64,000 bases of DNA from an uncultured Sphingomonadaceae bacterium. Lineage in GTDB: Bacteria > Pseudomonadota > Alphaproteobacteria > Sphingomonadales > Sphingomonadaceae. The position numbers and the translations under genes were made by a program. The notes under the pieces were generated by a model. The model saw only the letters and a list, made by a program, of their open reading frames with translations. It ran no database searches and was not told the DNA's origin. Where the stretch lies: the NCBI GenBank assembly GCA_947501695.1, contig CANMWO010000001.1, positions 248,001 to 312,000 of the forward strand, read 5' to 3'. How positions within the stretch are numbered: position 1 is the first letter of the stretch; each line of letters opens with the position of its first letter. Shown here one piece after another: positions 1-8,580 of this stretch.

Positions 1-1072
1 CGCCGAAACGGTCGGTAAAAACCGACTGAATACGTTTCGTCAGGGCCGCATCATTATAAACGGCGGGGGTGGCTTCATGTGACACCTTCACTTCGGGCAG
101 TTTATCTTCAGGCATATCGTTCATTCTACCGACATTTGCGGACACCCGCTTGATACCGGACAGTAATTTCTGACGCGTTTCATCGTCATCGGAGCGAACG
201 GTCAATTGCATGACGGCGCGATCCGAAATAATATTATGTTTGAAACCACTATGGAAGGATCCGACCGTTATCACAGCGGGTTTTAGCGGCGCTATTTCGC
301 GGCTGATGATGGTCTGGAGTCCCATGATGATTTGCGCGCCCATGACAATCGGATCTTTGCCGCGATGGGGCGATGCGCCATGCGCGCCAACACCGTGAAC
401 AATGATGTCGACGGTATCGACTGACGAATAGCTAATCCCTTCGTTCAACGCCAATTTGCCCGTCGGCGTGTCTGCGCTGACATGAAATGCCATGGCAAAG
501 TCGGGTTTTGGAAAGCGGCTGTAAAGGCCGTCATCCATCATCATTTTTGCCCCACCAATCCGTTCTTCGGCTGGCTGAGCAACGAGCACAATCGTCCCGC
601 GCCACTGATCTTTCATCGCCGACAAGCGGCGAGCAGTTCCAATAAGCGAGGTGATATGTACGTCATGGCCGCAAGCATGCATCACCGGCTTTTCCTCGCC
701 ATCAATGCTCACTTGCTTGACGGTGGACATATAATCCAGTCCGCTATCCTCAACGAGCGGCAAGCCGTCCATATCGGCACGTAGCATTAGCGTTGGACCC
801 GCGCCATTTTTCATCACTGCGACGACACCGGTGCCACCAACTTTTTCGGTTACATCCCAGCCGACTGCACGCCATTCCTCGGCCATGATCGCCGCAGTAC
901 GGGTTTCTTTGTAAGATAGTTCCGGGTTTTTGTGAAAATCGATAAACAGCGCTTCTAGCTTCGCGTCATAGTCCGCCGCGACGGCCTTTGCGAGATCATT
1001 CGATTGGGCCGCTGCTGGCGTACCATGGAATAGAGCGCTGCTTGCTGCCAAAGCTAGAATTATATGTTTCAA
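1..1072 (-). CDS. M20D amidohydrolase, secreted, 3' end outside window
   Basis: This is a zinc-dependent amidohydrolase of the M20D group (hippurate hydrolase / IAA-amino-acid hydrolase type). It is cut by the window edge, so its C-terminus is missing. The likely start is TTG at 1072, preceded at good spacing by GGGGAGA. The product opens with a Sec signal (KHIILALAASSALFHG, then AAAQ), suggesting periplasmic action. Metal-binding motifs are visible: RADMDGLPL, then HACGHDVH, then QPAEER. A dimerisation-type segment follows (GAHGASPHRGKDP). The substrate cannot be named. It lies last in a minus-strand run behind two VOC genes, 28 bp after the nearer one. Confidence 0.85.
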   Translation of the reverse strand, partial: MKHIILALAASSALFHGTPAAAQSNDLAKAVAADYDAKLEALFIDFHKNPELSYKETRTAAIMAEEWRAVGWDVTEKVGGTGVVAVMKNGAGPTLMLRADMDGLPLVEDSGLDYMSTVKQVSIDGEEKPVMHACGHDVHITSLIGTARRLSAMKDQWRGTIVLVAQPAEERIGGAKMMMDDGLYSRFPKPDFAMAFHVSADTPTGKLALNEGISYSSVDTVDIIVHGVGAHGASPHRGKDPIVMGAQIIMGLQTIISREIAPLKPAVITVGSFHSGFKHNIISDRAVMQLTVRSDDDETRQKLLSGIKRVSANVGRMNDMPEDKLPEVKVSHEATPAVYNDAALTKRIQSVFTDRFG

Positions 1073-1100
1073 GAAATTTCTCCCCGTGGAATTTCCGTCC

Positions 1101-1493
1101 TTATGCTGGCCCAACACGGAAAGCGCAAAGTTTATTGCCTTCCGGATCACGAAAATAGGCCGCGTAAAAGGCTTGCGGACCTTCTTCACCACGGAGGCCA
1201 GGCGCACCTTCATCGCTGCCACCCAGTTCGATCGCCTTGTTGTAAAAGCTGTCAATCTGAGCTCTTTCCTCTAATGGGATGGCAATCATATTGCCATTGC
1301 CGGGAACAGCGGCTTCGCCATTGTGCGGCTGAGTGATGGCAAGGGAGGGTGCCCCCATTTCAGCACCATAAAGCGTAAAACCGCCTTCTTCGAGTTCCAT
1401 CAATCGTTTCGCACCGACTTCCCCAAGCAGCGCATCATAATAATTCTGCGCTTGCTCAATATTGTTGACGCCTAATGTGACATAGCCAATCAT
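1101..1493 (-). CDS. VOC family (glyoxalase-like) protein, copy 1
   Basis: This 130-residue protein is a single vicinal-oxygen-chelate domain related to glyoxalase I and bleomycin-resistance proteins. It begins MIGYVTLGVNNIEQAQNYY, the usual first beta strand and helix. It ends with a YFRDPEGNKLCAF strand typical of these lactoylglutathione lyase-like proteins. A GGAGAG ribosome binding site precedes the ATG. It is clearly related to the next gene upstream, sharing the GxxxxMIAI/MVAM core and the (F/Y)xxDxxGNKLC ending, so the two look like a tandem duplication. The substrate is unknown; cytoplasmic, no signal peptide. Confidence 0.85.
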   Translation of the reverse strand: MIGYVTLGVNNIEQAQNYYDALLGEVGAKRLMELEEGGFTLYGAEMGAPSLAITQPHNGEAAVPGNGNMIAIPLEERAQIDSFYNKAIELGGSDEGAPGLRGEEGPQAFYAAYFRDPEGNKLCAFRVGPA

Positions 1494-1518
1494 TTTATCT
1501 CTCCTCTTAGAGCTGGAT

Positions 1519-1902
1519 TTAACCGCCCATGTTCATTTTGCAGAAACACAGTTTGTTGCCGTCTAGATCACGACAATATGCACCGTAAAAAACATCTGGC
1601 GCACGCCAGCCAGGAGCACCTTCATCCGCAGCGCCCAGCTCCAAGGCTTTGGCATAAAGCGCATCGATCTGATCGGTATCGTCAAAGGACATCGCAACCA
1701 TGGTGCCGTTACCAAAACAGGCTTCGTTGCCATCATAGGGATTGGTGATGCAGATCATCGGTTGGCCGGGTTTTTTGCCATAAAATTGCCCGCCGAGGGG
1801 TGTCTGAAACAGCTTTTTGACATCGGTACCTTCGAAAAGCTTGTCGTAAAATTCAACAGCTTTGTCTTTGTCATTGGTACCAAGCATTGTGTACGCGATC
1901 AT
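1519..1902 (-). CDS. VOC family (glyoxalase-like) protein, copy 2
   Basis: This 127-residue VOC-domain protein starts MIAYTMLGTNDKDKAVEFYD and ends in YCRDLDGNKLCFCKMN. An AGGAG site sits upstream of the ATG. It is the paralogue of the adjacent downstream VOC gene, from which it is separated by 25 bp, and both share the ALYAKALELG/SFYNKAIELG helix and the DEGAPG segment. Proteins of this type are usually annotated as glyoxalase/bleomycin resistance/dioxygenase superfamily without a proven substrate. It is probably the first gene of a three-gene minus-strand unit that ends with the amidohydrolase. Confidence 0.85.
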   Translation of the reverse strand: MIAYTMLGTNDKDKAVEFYDKLFEGTDVKKLFQTPLGGQFYGKKPGQPMICITNPYDGNEACFGNGTMVAMSFDDTDQIDALYAKALELGAADEGAPGWRAPDVFYGAYCRDLDGNKLCFCKMNMGG

Positions 1903-1965
1903 CTTTTTTCTCTCCTGATGGGGGTCTGATTGAGGGCGGTTGATTCGGTTTCGGTGTGAAACTTA

Positions 1966-3150
1966 TCACTCACAGAAATAGATGCAATGACCTGTCGGAT
2001 CATTTTCGGGAACTTGTGTGCGGTAAAATGCGACGCCTTGCTTGTTGGCCGGATTCATCCACAGGCCCGATTCCAAAGCATAAGCTTCACCGCTATGGCC
2101 AAAGCGCATTTGGTCGTCACCGAAAGGATTATCGTTGCAGGATACAGGGCGTCCCGGTGCAGCGAGAATGTGAACCGCCAAGCCGTAAGCGCAGAAATAG
2201 CCGTCTTCGCTATTGCCGTTTGAACCATTATATTGCCAAGCGGGCATGGTCATTTCTGCGATGCTGTCTTGGCTCAGAAAACTGCCGTCATTGTTCAGAA
2301 ACATCTGTCCCACTTTCGCGAGGTCATTGGCTGATATCCTTAGACCACCTTGTGGGCTGAATATTGATCCGGTCTGGCCCAGCTCATAGGCGGCCATGTC
2401 GCAAGTACCATCAATGGCTGGAACCACGGAACACTCTTCTCGAACGCCGCGTAGATCGTCGCGAGCAACATCGCCATTGGCACGATAGAGGGTCACGGCG
2501 GCGGTGATTTTCTGATCACTGCACAAAGTCCAGTTGAAACATGCGTCTAGCCTCAGTGGATTAAAGACCTGCATTTTCATGATTCGGTCAAAGCGTTTGC
2601 CGGTGGCAGCTTCCATCACGGCAGCAACGACAGGAAAGTTAAGATTGGCATAAGTGAAATATTGGCCGGGCGCATGATCGGCATCCCATGCCCTTGGGTT
2701 TTTCAATTCGTCTTCCAAAAGGGCATCCATCGGCAGCGCGTAATTAATGCCATCGCGTAGTCCAGATTGATGGGAAAGCAACAGGCGCATGGTGATTGGC
2801 ACGTCCGGATAGTCAGGATGCCTCAGCGACCAGCCAAGATAGTCCGACACATCGGTATCGAGTTGCAGCTGATCTCGCTCCGTTAGGCGCATGACGGCAA
2901 GGCTGACAAATAGTTTTGAGAGCGATGCTATTCGGACCGGATCATCCGGCATTAAAGCGCGGCCAGTGGTGCGGTTTGATAGCCCCTGAATGGCAACAAC
3001 CGCTTTGTCGTTGGCGTTGAAATCTACCTTAACAGCAGCAGTTGGGGCAGCTTGTGCGATTATTTGGGTGGAAAAAAATACCGCAAGGCCAACAAAAACG
3101 GAGCAAAAGCACAGGGCCTTTGCTCCGTTATTGATTTTGTAGAAAAACAA
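1966..3150 (-). CDS. serine hydrolase, class C beta-lactamase/esterase family
   Basis: This 394-residue exported serine hydrolase has the class C beta-lactamase / D-alanyl-D-alanine carboxypeptidase / esterase (family VIII) fold. An N-terminal hydrophobic signal ends near QAAPTAA. The nucleophile motif SxxK is SLSK (Ser76, Lys79). The Tyr motif YAN is at 167-169, and the third motif appears late as GHSGEAY (HSG). Such proteins may be peptidases, esterases or beta-lactamases, and the exact substrate cannot be read. The only sensible start is TTG at 3150, with no good ribosome binding site. It begins 4 bp after the stop of the DUF3617 gene, which suggests translational coupling. Confidence 0.8.
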   Translation of the reverse strand: MFFYKINNGAKALCFCSVFVGLAVFFSTQIIAQAAPTAAVKVDFNANDKAVVAIQGLSNRTTGRALMPDDPVRIASLSKLFVSLAVMRLTERDQLQLDTDVSDYLGWSLRHPDYPDVPITMRLLLSHQSGLRDGINYALPMDALLEDELKNPRAWDADHAPGQYFTYANLNFPVVAAVMEAATGKRFDRIMKMQVFNPLRLDACFNWTLCSDQKITAAVTLYRANGDVARDDLRGVREECSVVPAIDGTCDMAAYELGQTGSIFSPQGGLRISANDLAKVGQMFLNNDGSFLSQDSIAEMTMPAWQYNGSNGNSEDGYFCAYGLAVHILAAPGRPVSCNDNPFGDDQMRFGHSGEAYALESGLWMNPANKQGVAFYRTQVPENDPTGHCIYFCE

Positions 3151-3154
3151 CAGA

Positions 3155-3691
3155 TTAACCCGCTGGGCAGCTACCGATGCGTTTGCCGTTGTTCTTAGCA
3201 GTGATGTTCATCTTCATGCCGCCTGCACCGCCATTCATGGTCATGGTCATTTCATAGCTGCTGGGACCATATTGGCCCGTCATCGCCATATTCATCTCGC
3301 CGGGGGCGCCGACATTGGAGCAGGACATTTCGGAATCGATCGCGCCGCCGCTCATATCAAATTTCTTGATTTTGCAATCTGTCTGTTCTTGTGCGGCAAA
3401 AAACTCTGCACCAGGATCTTTGGCTTGTTCTTCGGTGATGCATGTTTTGCTGACGGTTGTCGTCTTCATGCTGTCCATAATATTAGCTGGTGCGCCTTCT
3501 GGAAGGCCTTCGATTTGTACATCGACGATTTCCACCGTGTTTTCCCATTCGCCGGGCTCCAGAGTCACTTCGTTCATGACTTTCGCCACTTCATCAGCGC
3601 TGATATTGCCATCGCCGTCGGCGTCGGCGTTATTGCTTGAACAGCCCGCCATCAATGTCACGGCCGCAACCGATAAAATTATCTTCTTCAC
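3155..3691 (-). CDS. DUF3617 lipoprotein with EF-hand loop
   Basis: This 178-residue lipoprotein starts at GTG 3691 behind an AGGGA site. The signal ends in a lipobox (LMAGC, Cys17). Immediately after the lipidated cysteine is a canonical 12-residue EF-hand loop: Asp23, Asp25, Asp27, Gly28, Ile30 and Glu34. The rest matches the DUF3617 pattern: an EPGEWE strand, a paired-cysteine region (SKTCITEEQA, QTDCKIKKF, EMSCSN) and a MTMTMNGG repeat near the end. DUF3617 proteins are common in sphingomonads and have no established function. The calcium site is an inference from the loop. It lies directly upstream of the serine hydrolase. Confidence 0.8.
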   Translation of the reverse strand: MKKIILSVAAVTLMAGCSSNNADADGDGNISADEVAKVMNEVTLEPGEWENTVEIVDVQIEGLPEGAPANIMDSMKTTTVSKTCITEEQAKDPGAEFFAAQEQTDCKIKKFDMSGGAIDSEMSCSNVGAPGEMNMAMTGQYGPSSYEMTMTMNGGAGGMKMNITAKNNGKRIGSCPAG

Positions 3692-3831
3692 TTGGATTTC
3701 CCTCGTTTAATTACTGAACGCATTTTTTCCATAACGCGATTGACCAATATTGTAAATTTGCGAAGTGTAACGTCTTCATTCCTGCAATATTGGGGGATGA
3801 CAATGGACTTGTTTTGTTCCATATCACTGGC

Positions 3832-6009
3832 ATGGCAAAACTGGTAATTAGAGAAGGTTTGGCGGAGCCGGATACAGATGAAAATTTCGTCCCGCATAAA
3901 CCTGTGCGACCGGAAAAATCCGAAGGTGGCAGAGCTTTTGATCTGATCAGCGATTTTGAGCCATCCGGCGATCAGCCGACGGCTATTAAGGAGCTTGTCG
4001 AAGGGATAATCGAGGACGAACTGGATCAGGTTCTGCTCGGTGTCACCGGATCGGGTAAAACCTTTACGATGGCCAAGATCATAGAGCAGACCCAACGTCC
4101 AGCCTTGATATTGGCCCCGAACAAGATCCTCGCCGCGCAATTATATGGTGAGTTTAAAAATTTCTTCCCTAATAACGCCGTTGAATATTTCGTCAGCTAT
4201 TATGACTATTACCAACCCGAGGCTTATGTTGCGCGGTCCGACACCTATATCGAAAAGGAAAGCTCGGTAAACGAGGCGATTGACCGGATGCGGCATAGTG
4301 CAACCCGATCACTGCTCGAGCGGGACGATGTAATCATTGTTGCGTCAGTTTCCTGTCTTTATGGCATTGGTTCGGTCGAAACCTATTCGGCGATGATCTT
4401 TGACCTCAAAAAAGAGCAGTCGGTGGATCAGCGAGATATCATCCGTAAGCTCGTTTCTCTGCAGTATAAGCGAAACGATCAGGCTTTTGCCCGCGGTAAT
4501 TTCCGGGTGCGCGGTGATAATCTGGAAATCTATCCATCGCACTATGAAGATATGGCGTGGCGGATTAGCTTTTTCGGTGATGAGATTGAAGAGATAGTGG
4601 AGTTTGATCCACTGACGGGCAAAAAGGGCGCGACGCTTAATAGCGTCCGTGTTTATGCCAATTCTCACCATGTGACGCCCGGGCCGACGATGAAGCAGGC
4701 CATGGAGGCGATCAAGCTGGAACTGGACGTGCGGCTGAAAGAACTGGAATCCGAAGGCAAGTTGATAGAGCACCAAAGGTTGGAGCAGCGCACTCATTTT
4801 GACCTGGAAATGATCGGCGCGACGGGCAGCTGCGCAGGTATCGAAAACTACTCCCGATTTCTCACCGGCCGTTTGCCCGGCGAACCGCCGCCAACATTGT
4901 TCGAATATCTACCCGACAATGCGCTGTTGTTCGTCGATGAAAGCCATCAGACGGTGCCGCAAATCGGCGCAATGTCAAAAGGGGATCACCGGCGCAAAAT
5001 CAACTTGGCCGAATATGGGTTTCGGTTGCCTAGCTGTATCGATAATCGGCCGCTGCGCTTCAATGAATGGGATGCGATGCGGCCTCAGACGGTCAGTGTA
5101 TCGGCAACCCCCGGTAAATGGGAAATGGAGCAGACGAGCGGCGTGTTTGCCGAACAGGTGATCCGACCGACCGGACTGATTGATCCGCCCGTCGAGATCA
5201 AACCGGTTGAAGATCAAGTCGATGATCTGGTCAATGAATGCAGAAAGGTTGCGCAGCAAGGCTATCGAACCTTGGTTACGACGCTGACCAAACGGATGTC
5301 GGAAGATCTGACCGAGTTCATGCATGAAGCGGGCTTGAAGGTCCGCTATATGCATAGCGATGTAGAAACGCTCGAGCGGATCGAATTAATCCGTGATTTG
5401 CGGCTGGGCGTTTATGACGTGTTGGTTGGGATCAACTTGCTCCGCGAAGGTCTGGATATTCCCGAATGCGGATTGGTGGCGATATTGGATGCGGATAAGG
5501 AGGGCTTCCTGCGCTCCGAAACATCGCTGATCCAGACCATTGGACGCGCGGCGCGTAATGTTGACGGCCGTGTAATTCTTTATGCCGATCGTATTACCGG
5601 TTCGATGGAGCGTGCACTCAATGAAACCGGACGGCGGCGGGAGAAGCAGGAGGCTTATAACAAGCTGCACGGGATCACCCCGCTTTCGATCAAGAAAAAT
5701 ATTGGTGATATTGTCGCTCATGTGTCGAGCAAAGATCAGGTCACCGTGCCGATTGATGACGATACCGATCATCTTGTTGGGCATAATTTGCGCAGCCATA
5801 TCGAAAGCCTTGAAAAACGTATGCGCGATGCGGCAGCAGATCTGGAATTTGAAGAAGCAGGACGTTTGCGTGATGAAATTCGCAAACTCGAAGCTGATGA
5901 ATTGGGTTTGCCTGCCGATCTGCAGCTGGCCAAGCCAAAAGGCAGGGCTACCGAGGGTAAACCCGGTACACGTAAAATGGGTTTTGGCCGGACGCAGAAG
6001 AAATTCTGA
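3832..6009 (+). CDS. uvrB: excinuclease ABC subunit B
   Basis: UvrB is the damage-verifying DNA helicase-like subunit of nucleotide excision repair and loads UvrC after UvrA hand-off. At 725 residues it has the normal length. Walker A is GVTGSGKTF, the DEAD-box-like motif is DESH within [13 protein letters not shown], the beta-hairpin segment [10 protein letters not shown] is present, and a C-terminal UVR domain ([20 protein letters not shown]) binds UvrC. I start at ATG 3832 (MAKLVIREG) because this matches the family N-terminus. A TTG at 3790 would add 14 unlikely residues. The gene stands alone, divergent from the DUF3617 gene. Confidence 0.97.
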   Translation: MAKLVIREGLAEPDTDENFVPHKPVRPEKSEGGRAFDLISDFEPSGDQPTAIKELVEGIIEDELDQVLLGVTGSGKTFTMAKIIEQTQRPALILAPNKILAAQLYGEFKNFFPNNAVEYFVSYYDYYQPEAYVARSDTYIEKESSVNEAIDRMRHSATRSLLERDDVIIVASVSCLYGIGSVETYSAMIFDLKKEQSVDQRDIIRKLVSLQYKRNDQAFARGNFRVRGDNLEIYPSHYEDMAWRISFFGDEIEEIVEFDPLTGKKGATLNSVRVYANSHHVTPGPTMKQAMEAIKLELDVRLKELESEGKLIEHQRLEQRTHFDLEMIGATGSCAGIENYSRFLTGRLPGEPPPTLFEYLPDNALLFVDESHQTVPQIGAMSKGDHRRKINLAEYGFRLPSCIDNRPLRFNEWDAMRPQTVSVSATPGKWEMEQTSGVFAEQVIRPTGLIDPPVEIKPVEDQVDDLVNECRKVAQQGYRTLVTTLTKRMSEDLTEFMHEAGLKVRYMHSDVETLERIELIRDLRLGVYDVLVGINLLREGLDIPECGLVAILDADKEGFLRSETSLIQTIGRAARNVDGRVILYADRITGSMERALNETGRRREKQEAYNKLHGITPLSIKKNIGDIVAHVSSKDQVTVPIDDDTDHLVGHNLRSHIESLEKRMRDAAADLEFEEAGRLRDEIRKLEADELGLPADLQLAKPKGRATEGKPGTRKMGFGRTQKKF

Positions 6010-6048
6010 TATAGATCTAGTTTTCTGTAGCAGGAGTTGATCCCGATA

Positions 6049-6071
6049 TTGGTTGAGTCGTTCTCGACCAA
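6049..6071 (+). other. hairpin after uvrB, no U tract
   Basis: A 9-bp stem (TTGGTTGAG pairing with CTCGACCAA, one G-T pair) with a 5-base loop lies 40 bp after the uvrB stop. No T run follows, so it may stabilise the mRNA 3' end or help Rho-dependent termination. It is not a standard intrinsic terminator. Confidence 0.4.
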
Positions 6072-6165
6072 CAACGCTCACCGATAGACCAACGGCGTTG
6101 GCTTGTCTTGAACGAGTCAGCATAGCGGTCCATGCTAGCGGCAATAAAATACGGGGAGAGATATC

Positions 6166-6966
6166 ATGCGTGCAATATTTTTGACGGCATTGGCAAGTTC
6201 CGCCTTGGCGCTCAGCGCTTGTTCTTACGACAACGGCGAAACCGCATCCGCTTCATCTGCGGCAGTGGCCAAAGCTGCTCCTGATTTTGCGGTAGTCGTT
6301 GCGACACCGGGGCGGGACGAAGCTGATGTGAAATTGGATGCCAGCCGCAAACCTGTTGAAACACTAACATTCATGGAACTTGAAACTGGAGATGCCGTAC
6401 TGGATATCTTTGCAGGCGGCGGTTATTATAGCGAAATTTTAGGCGCAGCAGTTGGTGCAAGCGGGTCCGTCGTCGCGGTTAACCCTCCACAATTTGTTTC
6501 GAGCGATGCAGCCAAGGCAAAATGGGCAGGTATCTCTGCCCGGCAACCCGGCGTGGTCATGGTGCCTTCACAATTGGGCGATTTTACCCCGGAAGCGAAC
6601 AGCTATGATTTTGCTATGATGCATCTCATCTTTCATGATCTCTATTGGGAAAGCGAAAAGTTCAAAGTGGCACGGATGGATCCAGTAGCTATTTTAACTA
6701 AGCTGTATACTGGTATGAAACCCGGCGGTATTGTTGCGGTGATAGATCATGTCGGCAATGCCGGGGACACCAGAGCCATAGTGGAGAAAACCCATCGAAT
6801 TGATCCAGCTACAGCCAAAGCTGATTTTGAAAAAGTTGGTTTTGTGCTGGAAGCGGAAAGTGACATGTTCGTGAATTCGGATGATGATCTAGAGAAAAAC
6901 GTCTTCGATCCGTCCGTGCGCGGCAAAACTAATCGTTTTGTGATGAAATTTCGCAAGCCCACTTAA
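6166..6966 (+). CDS. lipoprotein with SAM-methyltransferase fold (COG4798-like)
   Basis: This 266-residue protein has a class I methyltransferase fold and an N-terminal lipoprotein signal: MRAIFLTALASSALALSAC, lipobox LSAC with Cys19. Methyltransferase motif I is VLDIFAGGGYYSEIL, followed by an acidic/strand II region (SGSVVAVNPPQF), a motif IV-like FAMMHLIFHDLYW and a later GGIVAVIDHVG strand. It resembles the predicted methyltransferases of COG4798, many of which carry export signals. Periplasmic SAM is not expected, so catalysis as a methyltransferase is uncertain. A GGGGAGAGA site precedes the ATG. It appears monocistronic. Confidence 0.8.
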   Translation: MRAIFLTALASSALALSACSYDNGETASASSAAVAKAAPDFAVVVATPGRDEADVKLDASRKPVETLTFMELETGDAVLDIFAGGGYYSEILGAAVGASGSVVAVNPPQFVSSDAAKAKWAGISARQPGVVMVPSQLGDFTPEANSYDFAMMHLIFHDLYWESEKFKVARMDPVAILTKLYTGMKPGGIVAVIDHVGNAGDTRAIVEKTHRIDPATAKADFEKVGFVLEAESDMFVNSDDDLEKNVFDPSVRGKTNRFVMKFRKPT

Positions 6967-7282
6967 GGGTTGTCCGCGAAGGTCTAATTTAGGGCCAACC
7001 ACATATTTAGATCATGATCGGGGCGAATCGATTCGCCTCGATTATTGTGCAGTGCAGCATTTTTGAAAGTCTGCGACGGGCATTTGTCGATTATATTGCA
7101 TAAAATTGTAATATAATTTCAATGCTTTACAGATTGTTACAATAGTTTACACGACGGTTCATGCCTAGTTACGCTAGAGAGTCCTACATAAGTTGCGTAG
7201 TTACGAACTGACACGAAAAGTGAAACACCGGCCACAAAGATGAGCCGCGGTCAGCATCTCGATTTTGGACAGAGAGGTTCTT
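6967..7282. other. AT-rich intergenic region, no gene seen
   Basis: About 315 bp lie between the methyltransferase-like lipoprotein and the small orphan gene. The middle (7080-7150) is notably AT-rich and would hold the promoter of the downstream gene. The sequence GTTACG recurs at 7166 and 7199. I see no convincing ORF, RNA gene or terminator. Confidence 0.4.
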
Positions 7283-7669
7283 ATGGAGCTTGTTATGAAC
7301 AATGATGAAAAGATGAATGCTGGCATTATTGCCGCGACGGCGAAATCCGCTCGTGTGAATGCTGCGGCTTTTGACTCAGCCGAATTGCGGGCTGGCCCAA
7401 CCTTGGGCCAGGGGCTGTACCTCATTGTTTCGGGTCCAACACCCAGACCAGGTGCAAATGTAAGACTACTGCCGGTAGTGGGCGACACTGAGCCTGAATA
7501 TCAGCAGATTGAAATAGCGTGGGAAGCGCGCGCGGCAAATGACCATGACGATTCGATGGGGGTCGAACGTTATGAGAAATCTATGCCGCTCTCTGGCCTG
7601 TCAGGTAAAAAGGGCATTGAACTGGTTGGCGCCAATGGCACCAAGAGGTTTAACCTGACGGGTCACTAG
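7283..7669 (+). CDS. hypothetical protein, 128 aa
   Basis: This small cytoplasmic protein is not recognised. The start at ATG 7283 is chosen because AGAGAGG sits just upstream. It has no signal peptide or membrane segment. The sequence is acidic with a Gly/Pro-rich middle (GPTLGQGLYLIVSGPTPRPG) and ends GANGTKRFNLTGH. The beta-rich pattern looks like one compact domain. It stands alone between an AT-rich upstream region and a structured downstream region ending in a strong terminator. Confidence 0.65.
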   Translation: MELVMNNDEKMNAGIIAATAKSARVNAAAFDSAELRAGPTLGQGLYLIVSGPTPRPGANVRLLPVVGDTEPEYQQIEIAWEARAANDHDDSMGVERYEKSMPLSGLSGKKGIELVGANGTKRFNLTGH

Positions 7670-7793
7670 TTTGACCGGCGGCGGCTTAGGGTCGCTTGCC
7701 GTCGGAACAAAGGCGGGGGACAGGTTCGTGTTGTGTATTGAATCTGTCTCCCGATCCTTTGATCAAGATTTGATTTTGTTGATTACAGTTTAG

Positions 7794-7850
7794 GTCCGGC
7801 AATCCGTATTACGGGGGCTTTCAGGGGGTTTGTAAGCCGCCGGACTTTTG
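7794..7850 (+). other. intergenic inverted repeat with internal hairpin
   Basis: GTCCGGC (7794-7800) pairs with GCCGGAC (7839-7845), followed by TTTTG. The 38-base loop itself contains a small CCGT/ACGG hairpin and two GGGG runs. It could be a weak terminator of the orphan gene or part of a small RNA ending at the stronger terminator 10 bp further on. Confidence 0.35.
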
Positions 7851-7855
7851 GGGGA

Positions 7856-7905
7856 GTAGGGCTGGCGCGCTGGTTGTGTATCGCGCGACGGCCCTACTTT
7901 TCTTT
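7856..7905 (+). terminator. intrinsic terminator, plus strand
   Basis: GTAGGGC (7856-7862) pairs perfectly with GCCCTAC (7891-7897). The stem extends inward through GGCGCGC/CGCGCGAC-type pairing and is followed by TTTTCTTT. It ends plus-strand transcription ahead of the convergent peroxiredoxin-like gene. The minus strand lacks a T tail. Confidence 0.75.
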
Positions 7906-7920
7906 ACGTCCAAATCCTAT

Positions 7921-8538
7921 CTAGCTCGCATATTTGACAGAACAGCCATAGGGCCGTGACTGTGCCACGCTGACACTTTTTCCTGCCTTTAGCTCATTCA
8001 AAGCAGCAGTGACGTGATTACGTGCACCCTTGATATCTGCTTTGTTGGCGGTAGGTTTGTCATCAATACCGCCTTGGTAAACCAGTTTTCCTGAACCATC
8101 GATAATATACATGTGCGGTGTCGTTTTGGCGGCATAGGCTTTCCCAACGACACCCTTGGCATCAAGCAGATAATGGTCTGACTTCATGCCCTGTTTTTTG
8201 GCGAGCTTTTGCGCTTCAGGGCCTTTCATATGACCCTGCTTGCCCTCTGCACCACTGTTGATCGTCAACCAGACAACGCCTTCCTTGTCGGCGGCAGCCT
8301 GTGTGGCTTGCATATTGCCGCTATCATAATGTTTGACGACGAATGGGCATCCTGGATTATGCCATTCCATCACGACGGTTTTTCCGCGGAAGCTCGAAAG
8401 CTGCACAGTCTTGCCATACATGTCGGTCAGTTTGAAATCCTGAGCTATAGCGCCAGTTTTCTGGGCGGCTGCCAAGGGCATAGCCATGCCTACAGTGGCG
8501 GCGACGGCTATCGATGTCAGGGCGGATTTACAAAACAT
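7921..8538 (-). CDS. secreted thioredoxin/peroxiredoxin-like protein
   Basis: This 205-residue exported redoxin has an AhpC/TSA-type thioredoxin fold. The start is ATG 8538 (MFCKSALTSIAVAATVG) because an AAGGAG site precedes it; the TTG six codons upstream lies before that site. After the signal peptide the fold runs QDFKLTDMYGKTVQLSSF, then the active-site segment NPGCPFVVKHY with a single peroxidatic-type Cys rather than CxxC, a TTPHMYIIDG cis-Pro strand, and a late Cys (YGCSVKY) that could resolve it. It follows dsbD by 42 bp and is probably reduced by DsbD in the periplasm (inference from context). Confidence 0.85.
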   Translation of the reverse strand: MFCKSALTSIAVAATVGMAMPLAAAQKTGAIAQDFKLTDMYGKTVQLSSFRGKTVVMEWHNPGCPFVVKHYDSGNMQATQAAADKEGVVWLTINSGAEGKQGHMKGPEAQKLAKKQGMKSDHYLLDAKGVVGKAYAAKTTPHMYIIDGSGKLVYQGGIDDKPTANKADIKGARNHVTAALNELKAGKSVSVAQSRPYGCSVKYAS

Positions 8539-8580
8539 AATAATCTCCTTCTTCAATCAATCAACATTGGGGGTTTTGGA

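Noticed and set aside
3790-3831. Upstream TTG start for uvrB
   Set aside because: It adds 14 residues that do not match the family; ATG 3832 gives the usual N-terminus.
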